Source: UBA1664 sp964531715 (GTDB taxonomy: Bacteria; Pseudomonadota; Alphaproteobacteria; Micavibrionales; UBA1664). From it: a stretch of DNA of 64,000 nt. Both the position numbers and the translations under genes were made by a program. The notes beneath the pieces were generated by a model. It was not told where the DNA came from. It made no database searches and saw only the letters and a list, made by a program, of their open reading frames with translations. The stretch covers positions 108,075-172,074 of the forward strand of contig CAZHEE010000003.1 in the NCBI GenBank assembly GCA_964531715.1, given 5' to 3'. This document shows, piece by piece, positions 26,965 to 35,311 of the stretch. Positions within the stretch are counted from its first letter, which is position 1. Every line of letters starts with the position of its first letter.

Positions 26965-27731
26965 GCGCGACCTATACGCATGCGAAATGCCAAATGATAG
27001 ATCAAACCAAGGGCAAGGATAACACCACTGATATAGGGGAAGACCCAGCCTTTATTGGTTACAACACTTAAGACCGAGACAGGCTGCCCATCACGGTCAA
27101 TTAACATTGAAGATTGGTACAGCGTATGGCCTTCATAGCGCAATGGTTGATTCATTGAAATCACGGCGGGCCAAGTAATATTGCCATCGGTGACGGTTAC
27201 GCGGGATTCATATTCTTTCGGCATATTTGTGCCCGGATAAATCTCCCTCCTAAAGCTATTAAGCGTGATATCGAAGGGCAGTTCGGTCATATCGCCGCGC
27301 TCCATCGGGGCATCGGCAAAGGCCATAATCGTCCCGCGCGTGTCGCCTTCTTTTAAGGGGATGAAGCCTTCACTGGCGGTCATGGCGGTTAATAACCCAC
27401 CGACCAGTAAAATGATAATCGAAAAATGAATGAGGTTGATGCCGAATTTTGCCTTTGTCCATGCGCTGGCAAATATAAATTTGCAAAGCAGATTAATTGT
27501 CATCACGGCAAGAACCATATAGCCGCCAGGGAGCGGCATAGGCCCGAGCCACCAAATCAGGGTTGAGAAATACATCATTTGCGCATCAATAAGCCCGATA
27601 TATTTTTGCGCTATTGTCCCAATAATCACCAAAATCATGAGATAAGGCAACGTCCAAAACATGATATCAGGGCGACCCAGTCGCCGCCCTATATTCAAAA
27701 ATTTTAAGTGAAATGTTGCGGGCTCGGCCAT
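26961..27731 (-). CDS. ResB/CcsB-like cytochrome c assembly protein
   Basis: This 256-residue protein has membrane segments at about 23-42, 65-83, 97-115 and 230-248, with a periplasmic loop containing DITLNSFRREIYPGTNMPKEY and LRYEGHTLYQSS. The latter resembles ResB (Ccs1), the partner of CcsA that guides haem and apocytochrome. It is short compared with full ResB proteins (about 450 or more), like the compact ResB seen next to CcsA in some lineages. It lies between the DsbC-like gene (sharing 1 base) and ccsA (overlap 4). Confidence 0.82.
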   Translation of the reverse strand: MAEPATFHLKFLNIGRRLGRPDIMFWTLPYLMILVIIGTIAQKYIGLIDAQMMYFSTLIWWLGPMPLPGGYMVLAVMTINLLCKFIFASAWTKAKFGINLIHFSIIILLVGGLLTAMTASEGFIPLKEGDTRGTIMAFADAPMERGDMTELPFDITLNSFRREIYPGTNMPKEYESRVTVTDGNITWPAVISMNQPLRYEGHTLYQSSMLIDRDGQPVSVLSVVTNKGWVFPYISGVILALGLIYHLAFRMRIGRA

Positions 27732-28717
27732 TAATTTTCGCGGATATCCCTCAAAATACGCTCGTAATCTGTCGGGCGACCGCGGATAAGGCGAATTTCC
27801 TGACCTTGCGTGCGATAAACAATCACGGGCGTGACATCAAATTTATGCTTTATCATCAGCGCGGCATTATCCTCTACCGCCTCTGTTGAAATATTATCAA
27901 GAACAGGCAGTGCCGTTGCATCACCATTCGCATGGCGAAGCATCCGATCCATCGGATTGCCAGACGCAAGGAGGAGTGCCGCACGGCGAACCGAATCCTG
28001 ATTAACCCCGATAGGGATAACGCGCAAACGTATCTCACCTTGTTCAATAAAATCCTGAGACTCAACCATAAATTGCTTACAATGTGGGCAATCAGGATCA
28101 ATAAAGATGAACATATCATACTGCCCATCAGGATTAATAGTAAGCCAGTTGGCCTCAATCAAATCCACAAACATATTTTGTGCCGGTGTCAAAGCAGGCG
28201 CACCACCGCCAAGTGGCGTTGCCAATGAATTATTATTGGTCGCAGGGGTCACGCTCGACTGCGCCCCTTCCGGGGTTGGTTGTTCAATCAATGACTCCAT
28301 TGCGGCAATATTGGCGGATAGAGGGTCTGTTGCGGATACGCTTTGCCTGTTTGGTTGATTGGAGTTTATTAAACTATCTTCAATAGGGGTTACAAGTTGC
28401 GTCAGGCCATCGCCGACACGCTCACGCAAGCCTGATAATTGCGCCATCGTGATGAGCTGCCCCTCGCCATTAAACATCAAACCCATCATCATGAAGTTTT
28501 CATCCTGATCGACATAGAAATATTCAGGCTGCCCCTGACGTATCATAAGCCAACTGTTCAGGCCTTCAAATTCCCCCATAAAGAAAATTTGCGCGCCTTG
28601 ATTAACGATATCCTGCAAGGCTTGCGGTGGTTTCGGCTCCCCATCGTTGTTTTGAGCCAATGCACCGCCTGATATCAGCATGACAGACAGGATTGTCATA
28701 AGAATTATAAAACGCAT
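27731..28717 (-). CDS. Periplasmic DsbC/DsbG-like thiol-disulfide protein
   Basis: This 328-residue exported protein has a signal peptide (cleavage near ALA, residue 21), a Pro/Asn-rich central linker, and a C-terminal thioredoxin fold with CPHC at Cys210-Cys213 in FIDPDCPHCKQF. The TPVIVYRTQG segment is the cis-Pro loop. It resembles DsbC/DsbG isomerases, with an unusual N-terminal domain. It is the first gene of the cytochrome c operon and may keep apocytochrome or CcsX thiols in the right state. Whether it acts as isomerase or reductase is not shown by sequence. Confidence 0.82.
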   Translation of the reverse strand: MRFIILMTILSVMLISGGALAQNNDGEPKPPQALQDIVNQGAQIFFMGEFEGLNSWLMIRQGQPEYFYVDQDENFMMMGLMFNGEGQLITMAQLSGLRERVGDGLTQLVTPIEDSLINSNQPNRQSVSATDPLSANIAAMESLIEQPTPEGAQSSVTPATNNNSLATPLGGGAPALTPAQNMFVDLIEANWLTINPDGQYDMFIFIDPDCPHCKQFMVESQDFIEQGEIRLRVIPIGVNQDSVRRAALLLASGNPMDRMLRHANGDATALPVLDNISTEAVEDNAALMIKHKFDVTPVIVYRTQGQEIRLIRGRPTDYERILRDIREN

Positions 28718-28808
28718 GAAATACCCCTTTACGTGTTATCATTGATTTGCCACAATTATCATCTATATTTATCATGACAAAATTAAGATGATAAGGAGTT
28801 TTATCAAA

Positions 28809-29525
28809 ATGAACACAGTCAATACAAAAACACGGTCACAAACCACGACCTATGATGAGGGTTTGAGGCAGCATTTCCGCAGTGTCTATAATGTGATGAG
28901 CATCGGGCTCGTCTTGACAGCACTTGCGGCATATCTGTTTTCATCTTCACAGGCATGGGTGAATTTCTATGCGGGATTATTGAGTAACGGCTTTATTGCA
29001 ATGGCAATTATGATATTACCGTTTATTGCCTTAAGCATTTTGCTTAAACCCAGTGCGGTTCAAAGCAAATCAGTCGGGCAGCTCAGGACAATTTTTTACG
29101 GATTTTCGATTTTCTTCGGAATTGTTTTGTCTTTGATACCTGTTGCCTACCCAGGTGCAGATATTGCACGGGCATTTTTCATCACCGCCGCGACATTTGC
29201 GGGAATGTCGGTCTATGGCTATATCACGAAAAGTGATTTAAGCCGCATGGGTAGCTTCCTGATGATGGGGGCAATGGGTTTGTTCCTTGCGATTATTGTT
29301 AATGTGTTTTTACAATCGACGATGTTGCAATTTATCATTTCATGTGTCGGTGTGGTTATCTATACACTCATGACGGCGTATGACACGCAAAATATCAAGG
29401 AAAGCTATAGCGCATCTTATGGTGATGAAGCAAATGGTAAAATGGCAGTTATGGGCGCATTAAGCCTTTATATTAACTTTATCATGCTGTTTCAGTTTAT
29501 TCTGAGTTTGTTAAATAATCGTTAG
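28809..29525 (+). CDS. Bax inhibitor-1/YccA family membrane protein
   Basis: This 238-residue protein has seven hydrophobic segments and begins TYDEGLRQHFRSVYNVMSIGL, the typical alphaproteobacterial BI-1 N-terminus. It ends with GALSLYINFIMLFQFILSLL, and a conserved Asp pair lies near MTAYDTQNIK. The family includes E. coli YccA, a modulator of FtsH, and calcium-leak proteins. The start is ATG 28809, with AAGGAG about 12 bases before it, not the ATG at 28788 that overlaps that site. A hairpin terminator follows. Confidence 0.92.
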   Translation: MNTVNTKTRSQTTTYDEGLRQHFRSVYNVMSIGLVLTALAAYLFSSSQAWVNFYAGLLSNGFIAMAIMILPFIALSILLKPSAVQSKSVGQLRTIFYGFSIFFGIVLSLIPVAYPGADIARAFFITAATFAGMSVYGYITKSDLSRMGSFLMMGAMGLFLAIIVNVFLQSTMLQFIISCVGVVIYTLMTAYDTQNIKESYSASYGDEANGKMAVMGALSLYINFIMLFQFILSLLNNR

Positions 29526-29552
29526 ATTTTTATAGCTTTTTAAAGTCTTAAT

Positions 29553-29582
29553 TATCCCCGCATCCTAAGCGGGGATATTTCA
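29553..29582 (+). terminator. Hairpin terminator after the BI-1 gene
   Basis: TATCCCCGC (29553-29561) pairs with GCGGGGATA (29569-29577) across a 7-base loop, followed by TTTCA. It lies between two convergent genes and could serve both strands. Confidence 0.7.
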
Positions 29583-29588
29583 TTCAAT

Positions 29589-30275
29589 TCAAATTATAGG
29601 AACGAGCGGAAGAGTATCGGCTATCAAGCTTTGAGAGACTTGCTTCACCTGACCTTTGCTATCTATCTCAAATATAACGGCATATAAACTTGAATTAATT
29701 TGGCAAGGTAGAGTGATCTCAAAACTATCTTCCGATTGTTGAATTTCAGGGTAATTTTGAAGCGCGGATGAGATAGTTTTAAGGATATGTGATGGACATT
29801 CTTCTATCCATTGCAAATTTTCTGTATCGTAAATGACTTTAAGAGCGTCAGGTACAGCCTTTAAATAATCGCAGTAAAAAAACAGGTAATCCGTGATTGT
29901 TGTATCATTCAACACAAGGCTTAGGGATTGAAAATCATTATTTTTATAAGGGTTAGGGCTGTAGCCTAGTTGTTTGATATCTTTATCACCAATAAGAAAA
30001 TCAACGCGTTTTTGAGGATAGGCATTGTAATCCTCAATAATAATCCGCTCCCATAAAAGGGCAAAAGATAGTTTTTGAGACAGAATGACAGGGTTATTAT
30101 TGTGAGGTACGTGAAAAGCAGCTTTTTCTAACCTTTTTAAAATATCTGCACTTTGCTCAATCGAAAGCGTTGTATAATTTTTTTGTTGTATCATGCTATT
30201 AAGTTTAGAGAAGCTGTATAAAAACGCAAACAGGTCTGTTGATAATTTTTGTATGTTCTTGAGTGTTGAATCCAC
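29589..30275 (-). CDS. Unrecognised protein beside the origin
   Basis: This 228-residue soluble protein is not recognised. It has no signal peptide or membrane segment and is rich in Leu, Asn, Ser and Tyr (KRVDFLIGDKDIKQLGYSPNPY). It begins at 30275, the left edge of the probable replication origin, and reads away from it. In several alphaproteobacteria a small conserved gene borders the hemE-side origin, but I cannot show this is that gene. It is clearly a real frame: long, with a normal start, and no overlap with other genes. Confidence 0.6.
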   Translation of the reverse strand: MDSTLKNIQKLSTDLFAFLYSFSKLNSMIQQKNYTTLSIEQSADILKRLEKAAFHVPHNNNPVILSQKLSFALLWERIIIEDYNAYPQKRVDFLIGDKDIKQLGYSPNPYKNNDFQSLSLVLNDTTITDYLFFYCDYLKAVPDALKVIYDTENLQWIEECPSHILKTISSALQNYPEIQQSEDSFEITLPCQINSSLYAVIFEIDSKGQVKQVSQSLIADTLPLVPII

Positions 30276-30502
30276 CTTATCTGATTTAGGGGATAAACAA
30301 GAAAATTTCGGTGCTGTTTTGGAATTGAATCCCTTGTAAGTGAATCATGAGGATAAGTTTCCATGGGCATGCGGACTCTTTCTCAATCCATAGAGTCATG
30401 GATATTTTATCTGTGGGGATAGAGTCTGTTTAAGCCACTTATACCCATGACTCACACGCCCTACTAATACTTAAACCTTATAATAAATTACTATATATTT
30501 TT
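30276..30502. other. Probable chromosomal replication origin (oriC)
   Basis: The gap upstream of hemE has seven GANTC sites (30268, 30327, 30342, 30374, 30393, 30422, 30449) in about 185 bases, where less than one is expected by chance. It has near-matches to the DnaA box: TTATCCTCA on the minus strand at 30348-30356 and TTATACCCA at 30439-30447. A 9-bp inverted repeat GAGTCATGG/CCATGACTC (30393-30453) and an A+T-rich stretch (30459-30502) complete it. The hemE side of the Caulobacter origin has the same neighbours. No perfect TTATCCACA box was seen. Confidence 0.65.
30479..30484 (+). promoter_or_regulatory. Possible hemE promoter -10 element
   Basis: TATAAT lies 19 bases before the first hemE ATG, at the edge of the origin region. 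No good -35 sequence is visible 16-18 bases upstream. In Caulobacter a hemE promoter lies within the origin, which makes the position suggestive. Confidence 0.35.
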
Positions 30503-30526
30503 ATGAACCATGCTAGATTGCTTGTC

Positions 30527-31579
30527 ATGACCGAAAGCATTTTTATTCAAACCCTGAAAGGCCAGGCACATAACCGTATTCCGATATGGCTCATGCGTCA
30601 GGCGGGTCGCTATTTACCCGAGTACCGTGACGTCAGGGCACAGGCAGGGAGCTTCCTTGACCTCTGCTATAACCCGAAACTCGCCAGTGAAGTGACACTT
30701 CAGCCACTTCACCGTTTTGACTTGGACGCGGCGATAATTTTTTCCGACATTCTGGTTATTCCCCATGCGCTGGGTCAGGAAGTCAAGTTTGTCGAGGGGG
30801 AAGGGCCTAAGCTTAACCCGATAAAAACACTTCAGGATTTAGCTGATTGGAATGAAAAAAGTTTTTTATCCCATCTCAATCCTGTGTTCGAGGCTGTCTC
30901 GCGGACACGGGGAAACCTCCCCAAAGATAAGGCTCTCATCGGGTTTGCAGGTGCGCCTTGGACCTTGGCTTGCTATATGATAAACGGGAAAGGCTCACGC
31001 GATTATCAAAATGTTCGCCAATATGCGCTTGCCAATTCGCAAGATTTTAAAAATATCCTCGACCGACTTGTGCAAGCCATTATCCTTTATTTGATTAAAA
31101 AAATTGAGGCTGGTGCAAACGCACTCCAGATTTTTGACAGCTGGGCAGGCGTTTTAAGCGCGGCAGAATTTGAGGCTTATTGCATTCACCCAACAAAAGA
31201 TATCGTTGCAGGCATAAAGGCAATTTATCCCGATATTCCGATTATCGGATTTCCAAGAGGGACAGGTTATAATTATCAGTCCTATATCACTCAAACAGGT
31301 ATAAATTGCGTTTCTTGTGATCAATCAATCCCTTTAAGTCAAATTCAGGACTTTCAAAAACAAGTTACCGTACAAGGCAATCTGGATAATATTTTGCTGT
31401 GTCAGGGTGGTGAGCCCATGCGCGCGCAAGCCTTAAAAATATGCCAAGCTTTAAGCAATAAACCTTTTATTTTTAACCTCGGTCATGGCGTGATTAAGGA
31501 AACTAATCCTGATCATGTAACCGACCTTATCCAGACAATTCGTAACTTTCAAAAAGAGAGACTAAACCATGCTGCTTGA
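30527..31579 (+). CDS. hemE: Uroporphyrinogen decarboxylase
   Basis: This enzyme of about 350 residues decarboxylates uroporphyrinogen III to coproporphyrinogen III. It has both family signatures, PIWLMRQAGRYLPEYR near the N-terminus and GFAGAPWTLACYMI in the middle. The frame is open from ATG 30503; ATG 30527 (MTESIFIQTLKG) matches the usual family N-terminus, but neither start has a good ribosome binding site. It overlaps hemJ by 11 bases. The hemE-hemJ-rho order beside the origin is common in alphaproteobacteria. Confidence 0.95.
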   Translation: MTESIFIQTLKGQAHNRIPIWLMRQAGRYLPEYRDVRAQAGSFLDLCYNPKLASEVTLQPLHRFDLDAAIIFSDILVIPHALGQEVKFVEGEGPKLNPIKTLQDLADWNEKSFLSHLNPVFEAVSRTRGNLPKDKALIGFAGAPWTLACYMINGKGSRDYQNVRQYALANSQDFKNILDRLVQAIILYLIKKIEAGANALQIFDSWAGVLSAAEFEAYCIHPTKDIVAGIKAIYPDIPIIGFPRGTGYNYQSYITQTGINCVSCDQSIPLSQIQDFQKQVTVQGNLDNILLCQGGEPMRAQALKICQALSNKPFIFNLGHGVIKETNPDHVTDLIQTIRNFQKERLNHAA

Positions 31580-32006
31580 TTATTATTTATGGCTGAAAGC
31601 CTTTCACATTATTGCATTTACGGCATGGATGGCGGCACTCCTCTATCTCCCGCGATTATTTGTTTATCATGTTCAAAATCAGGAAAATGAGGCACAAAGC
31701 GCAACTTTTAAAGTGATGGAGCGCAAACTTCTCAAACTTATTGCCACACCGGCGATGCTCGCAACATGGGCGTTGGCTATTTTGATGATGAGCGCCAATC
31801 CAGACGTTTTATCGCAAGGTTGGCTTCATGTGAAATTCCTGCTGGTATTTGCTTTATCTGGTTTTCATGGTTTTTGTGCAGCTAACGTCAAAAAATTTGC
31901 GATGGACAGCAATCAAAAAAGCGAAAAATTTTACAGGATTATAAATGAAGTTCCGGCTGTTCTTATGGTTATCATCATAATTTTAGCGATAGTGAAACCG
32001 TTTTAG
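31569..32006 (+). CDS. hemJ: Protoporphyrinogen oxidase HemJ
   Basis: This 145-residue protein of the UPF0093/HemJ family has four membrane helices. It begins YLWLKAFHIIAFTAWMAALLYLPRLFVYH, carrying the conserved His and LPRLF motif, and has a late Lys/Asn/Glu pattern (RIINEVPAVLM). HemJ oxidises protoporphyrinogen IX to protoporphyrin IX in the inner membrane, between the hemE and hemH steps. Translation is coupled to hemE by an 11-base overlap. The family assignment is firm; activity is inferred from the family. Confidence 0.92.
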   Translation: MLLDYYLWLKAFHIIAFTAWMAALLYLPRLFVYHVQNQENEAQSATFKVMERKLLKLIATPAMLATWALAILMMSANPDVLSQGWLHVKFLLVFALSGFHGFCAANVKKFAMDSNQKSEKFYRIINEVPAVLMVIIIILAIVKPF

Positions 32007-32017
32007 TTAAAAACTAC

Positions 32018-32047
32018 TTGACAACAGCTTGTTTTTATAGATATCTG
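32018..32047 (+). promoter_or_regulatory. Possible rho promoter
   Basis: TTGACA at 32018-32023 is a perfect -35 hexamer. The best -10 candidate, at about 32041-32047, matches poorly (ATATCT or TATCTG). The leader to the rho ATG would be about 130 bases, consistent with the attenuated leaders seen before rho in other bacteria; no attenuator fold was identified. Confidence 0.35.
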
Positions 32048-32178
32048 TATGTCAAGCAAGCGATAAACGCATAGCATGCATTTCAAATTTCTTACATGAG
32101 ATGTACGGATATAATCCCATAAAATAAAAAATAAATAAAAAATTCACTCTAATTTTCCCTTCCTTATAAGGATACCCC

Positions 32179-33507
32179 ATGACCACAACAGAACTTTCTT
32201 TAAAACCTCAAAGTGAAACCCTCGTGCCCACAGCTGATGAGCGACCTGCACTCGACTTACGCGAGTTGAAACAGCGCACACCGGCAGAGCTGCTCGCTTT
32301 TGCTGAAGAACTCGAAATTGAAGATATTCCGACAGCCCGCAAGCAGGACATGATGTTTGCAATTTTGAAGGAGCTTGCATCACATGACCTCAATATTAAG
32401 GGCAACGGCGTTTTGGAAGTTTTGCAAGACGGGTTTGGTTTTTTAAGAAGCCCTGAAGAAAACTATCTTCCAGGGCCTGACGACATCTATGTTTCACCAA
32501 ATCAAATAAAGCGGTTCGGCCTTAAAACAGGCGATATCATAGAGGGAGAAATTCGCGCACCGAAATCATCAGAACGCTATTTCGCCTTGTTAAAGGTGAA
32601 GAAAATTAATTATGAGATGCCTGAAAAACTTCGCCATCGTGTTGGTTTTGACAATCTCACACCACTTTATCCGGATCGTAAGATTAAACTTGAAATTGAA
32701 GATCCGACACGCAAAGATTTTACGCCGCGTATTATTGATCTCACATCTCCGCTTGGGTTCGGGCAGCGCGCGCTGATTGTTGCGCCACCTCGGACGGGTA
32801 AGACTGTGATGCTTCAAACCATCGCCAATAGCCTCGCCGAAAATCATCCTGAGGCTTATTTGATAGTTTTGCTTATTGATGAACGGCCTGAGGAAGTAAC
32901 CGATATGGCGCGATCTGTGCGTGGTGAGGTTATTTCATCGACGTTTGATGAGCCGGCCTCCCGTCATGTTCAAGTCTCCGAAATGGTGATGGAAAAGGCA
33001 AAGCGTCTGGTTGAACAAAAGCGTGATGTGGTAATTTTGCTCGATTCTATTACGCGCCTCGGGCGTGCCTATAACACTGTTGTGCCATCATCCGGGAAGG
33101 TTTTAACCGGGGGTGTAGATGCCAATGCCCTTCAACGTCCAAAGCGTTTTTTTGGTGCTGCGCGTAATGTTGAACAAGGTGGCTCTCTGACAATTATAGC
33201 AACGGCTTTAATTGATACAGGCTCGCGGATGGATGAGGTTATTTTTGAAGAATTTAAAGGGACAGGGAACGCGGAAATCGTGCTTGATCGCAAGATTGCG
33301 GATAAGCGCGTCTACCCAGCCATTGATATTCAAAAGTCTGGGACACGAAAAGAAGATTTGCTTGTCGATGCGGCAACATTACAGAAAATGTGGATTTTAC
33401 GCCGTATTTTAAACCCGATGGGAACAATAGACGCAGTCGAGTTTCTAACAGGGAAATTAAAAACAACGAAAAACAACGATGACTTCTTTAATGCAATGAA
33501 TCAGTAA
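32179..33507 (+). CDS. rho: Transcription termination factor Rho
   Basis: This 442-residue hexameric RNA helicase releases transcripts. The N-terminal helical domain ends near residue 70, then comes the OB-fold RNA-binding region (GFGFLRSPEENYLPGPDDIYVS). The motor has Walker A APPRTGKT at about 201-208, the SDERPEEVTDM-type Walker B region (IDERPEEVTDMARS), the Q-loop and R-loop, and EFKGTGNAE. It has about 20 extra N-terminal residues compared with E. coli Rho. It converges with the CxxC protein gene, overlapping it by 7 bases. Confidence 0.97.
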   Translation: MTTTELSLKPQSETLVPTADERPALDLRELKQRTPAELLAFAEELEIEDIPTARKQDMMFAILKELASHDLNIKGNGVLEVLQDGFGFLRSPEENYLPGPDDIYVSPNQIKRFGLKTGDIIEGEIRAPKSSERYFALLKVKKINYEMPEKLRHRVGFDNLTPLYPDRKIKLEIEDPTRKDFTPRIIDLTSPLGFGQRALIVAPPRTGKTVMLQTIANSLAENHPEAYLIVLLIDERPEEVTDMARSVRGEVISSTFDEPASRHVQVSEMVMEKAKRLVEQKRDVVILLDSITRLGRAYNTVVPSSGKVLTGGVDANALQRPKRFFGAARNVEQGGSLTIIATALIDTGSRMDEVIFEEFKGTGNAEIVLDRKIADKRVYPAIDIQKSGTRKEDLLVDAATLQKMWILRRILNPMGTIDAVEFLTGKLKTTKNNDDFFNAMNQ

Positions 33508-35048
33508 TGTGTAAGATAATGTAGTCCTATTATTATAAGACTATTACCTAGAATTGCATAATAGAGAGCCTTGCCCAGAGGCGGCGGTTTGATTGTCTTT
33601 ATGCCCATCAAATTCATTATTTTGCGATAGCGTAAAAAGCTTACTAATTGCGTGACGACAAGGGTCGTAACAGTCATACCTATGTATAAAACGGCGTATT
33701 CTGCAATTATATTGAGTGAAACAAATAAATCAGACTTGAGTGAATAAATATATGCGGTTGTGACAGAAGTAATTAGACCCAATGTTAATCCGATATAACG
33801 ACTTGTTCTTGTCATTTTTTTGAGTGAGAGATAGGCATTTTTAACAAAAGCCTGCATATCTTTTTTTGGCCAACCGAGCGGATAATTTTGATGAAGCTTA
33901 GACAAGACTTTTTTAGGTTTGTATTTTTTAAGCAATGAAAATGTTTCACGTGAAACATTATAAGATGAAAGCTCTTCAAATATTGATTGCTGTGTAATTC
34001 TATTACTTAAAATAGTATCAAAAATGTCAGCAATGGGATGCGTGACATCTCTCATGAAATGCCCAGACATCAGGACTTTTGGCTTTTTTCCTAGAGAATA
34101 AATATTTTTTGATGTTTTTAAATTATCAAATTCAATAATTGTCCAATCTATTTTTGCCTCATAATAAAGAGTATTTTTACGGTCATCTTGTGGTTTTTCC
34201 TCGAAATAATACCGTTTATCACCCTTTAACTCAGGTGGTTTTACATCTGAAATAGGAATATCAAATTTAGTTATTAATTGGCTAATATTTTTATTGCCGA
34301 TGATATTTTTGAGCTGATCGCTTAAATCCTGAATATGGATTTTTGATTCCAGACTGGCAACTGGCGTAAGCGTTAAAGTTGAAATATGTTTACCTTGCCC
34401 TTTGCATGCCTGACATAGTATCATACCAGAGGTTTGACAAGTCTGACATGGTTTAACTCTCCGCCCGCGGCATTGCAAACATTGGGTTTTTCCCTGTCCA
34501 TAGCAATATTGACAATTTTTGCGATTATCCTGCCTATCCCGCCCTGTCCCCATACAATATGTACATTGAGACAAACCTGTTGCATAGCAATATTGGCATT
34601 GTATTTGTCCTTGCCCTCGGCATGTATGACATTGAATTTTCCCCTTTTGCCCGCATTTTTGGCATGTGTTTTCTTCTGCAAGCATTTCTGATTTGTCAGT
34701 CAGTTTTAGAATGTCTTTATCGGCGGCAAAGCCTTTGTAAGGTTGTTTTTTTATGCGTTGTTTTATGGCTTCATTAAAATTCGGATCATTTTGTAATTTA
34801 CCTAAATACGCATGTATTTCCTGTTGTATCATACCATTGGGTACTGTTTTCGCACCTGCCTTTGCCCCTGTTTTCTTATCTATAGTGATATCCAGTTTAT
34901 AGGTTGTTTCACCTTTTAGTATTTCACTAGAATGATTTTTGAGAACAAGCTTTACCTTTTCAAAATCCTGATAATTGCCTTTCAACTGCTTTCGCACCTG
35001 ATTTTCAATTTGTTTGATGAATGCATTTATATTAGTGTTGTCAGACAT
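33501..35048 (-). CDS. CxxC-repeat (DnaJ-type zinc-finger-like) membrane protein
   Basis: This 515-residue protein has eight CxxC pairs within about 90 residues from about 128 to 220 (CQKC, CHTC, CQYC, CTYC, CQYC, CLQC, CQTC, CQAC), several as CxxCxGxG like the DnaJ cysteine-rich domain but longer. There is no J domain. Three hydrophobic segments lie at the C-terminus (about 420-440, 455-480 and 490-512), so the zinc domain probably faces the cytoplasm. A perfect parS site falls in its coding sequence. The function is unknown; a chaperone-like or zinc-sensing role is only a guess. Confidence 0.7.
   Translation of the reverse strand: MSDNTNINAFIKQIENQVRKQLKGNYQDFEKVKLVLKNHSSEILKGETTYKLDITIDKKTGAKAGAKTVPNGMIQQEIHAYLGKLQNDPNFNEAIKQRIKKQPYKGFAADKDILKLTDKSEMLAEENTCQKCGQKGKIQCHTCRGQGQIQCQYCYATGLSQCTYCMGTGRDRQDNRKNCQYCYGQGKTQCLQCRGRRVKPCQTCQTSGMILCQACKGQGKHISTLTLTPVASLESKIHIQDLSDQLKNIIGNKNISQLITKFDIPISDVKPPELKGDKRYYFEEKPQDDRKNTLYYEAKIDWTIIEFDNLKTSKNIYSLGKKPKVLMSGHFMRDVTHPIADIFDTILSNRITQQSIFEELSSYNVSRETFSLLKKYKPKKVLSKLHQNYPLGWPKKDMQAFVKNAYLSLKKMTRTSRYIGLTLGLITSVTTAYIYSLKSDLFVSLNIIAEYAVLYIGMTVTTLVVTQLVSFLRYRKIMNLMGIKTIKPPPLGKALYYAILGNSLIIIGLHYLTHY
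33942..33957. promoter_or_regulatory. parS centromere site 1 (inside the CxxC gene)
   Basis: TGTTTCACGTGAAACA is the exact 16-bp palindromic ParB binding consensus. It encodes the peptide VSRET in the minus-strand gene. Confidence 0.95.
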
Positions 35049-35093
35049 AAATTAAGTATAGCCTCTGTGTTATAAAAAGAGAAAGCAAAACAA

Positions 35094-35309
35094 ATGAAAT
35101 TTACAGTGAATATAGATTGCACCCCCGAGGAAGCGCGGCGCTTTTTTGGACTTCCTGATATGGAGCAAGTGAATGCGCATATGCAGGAAAATATGAAACT
35201 TTGGATGCCTGATAATTTTAAATATTTTCAAGAGCTCCAACAAATGATATGGGATCAAATGGGCTCGGCTATGGGGCAAACATCTTCAAATCAGGATAAT
35301 AAAAAATAA
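35094..35309 (+). CDS. DUF6489-family small protein
   Basis: This 71-residue protein starts MKFTVNIDCTPEEARRFFGLPD, the conserved opening of the DUF6489 family of alphaproteobacteria. The rest is hydrophilic and Met/Gln-rich (NAHMQENMKLWMPDNFKYFQ). It has no signal peptide. It lies 2 bases before mnmE and divergent from the CxxC gene, so it is probably cotranscribed with mnmE-mnmG-rsmG. No function is known. Confidence 0.8.
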   Translation: MKFTVNIDCTPEEARRFFGLPDMEQVNAHMQENMKLWMPDNFKYFQELQQMIWDQMGSAMGQTSSNQDNKK

Positions 35310-35311
35310 CT

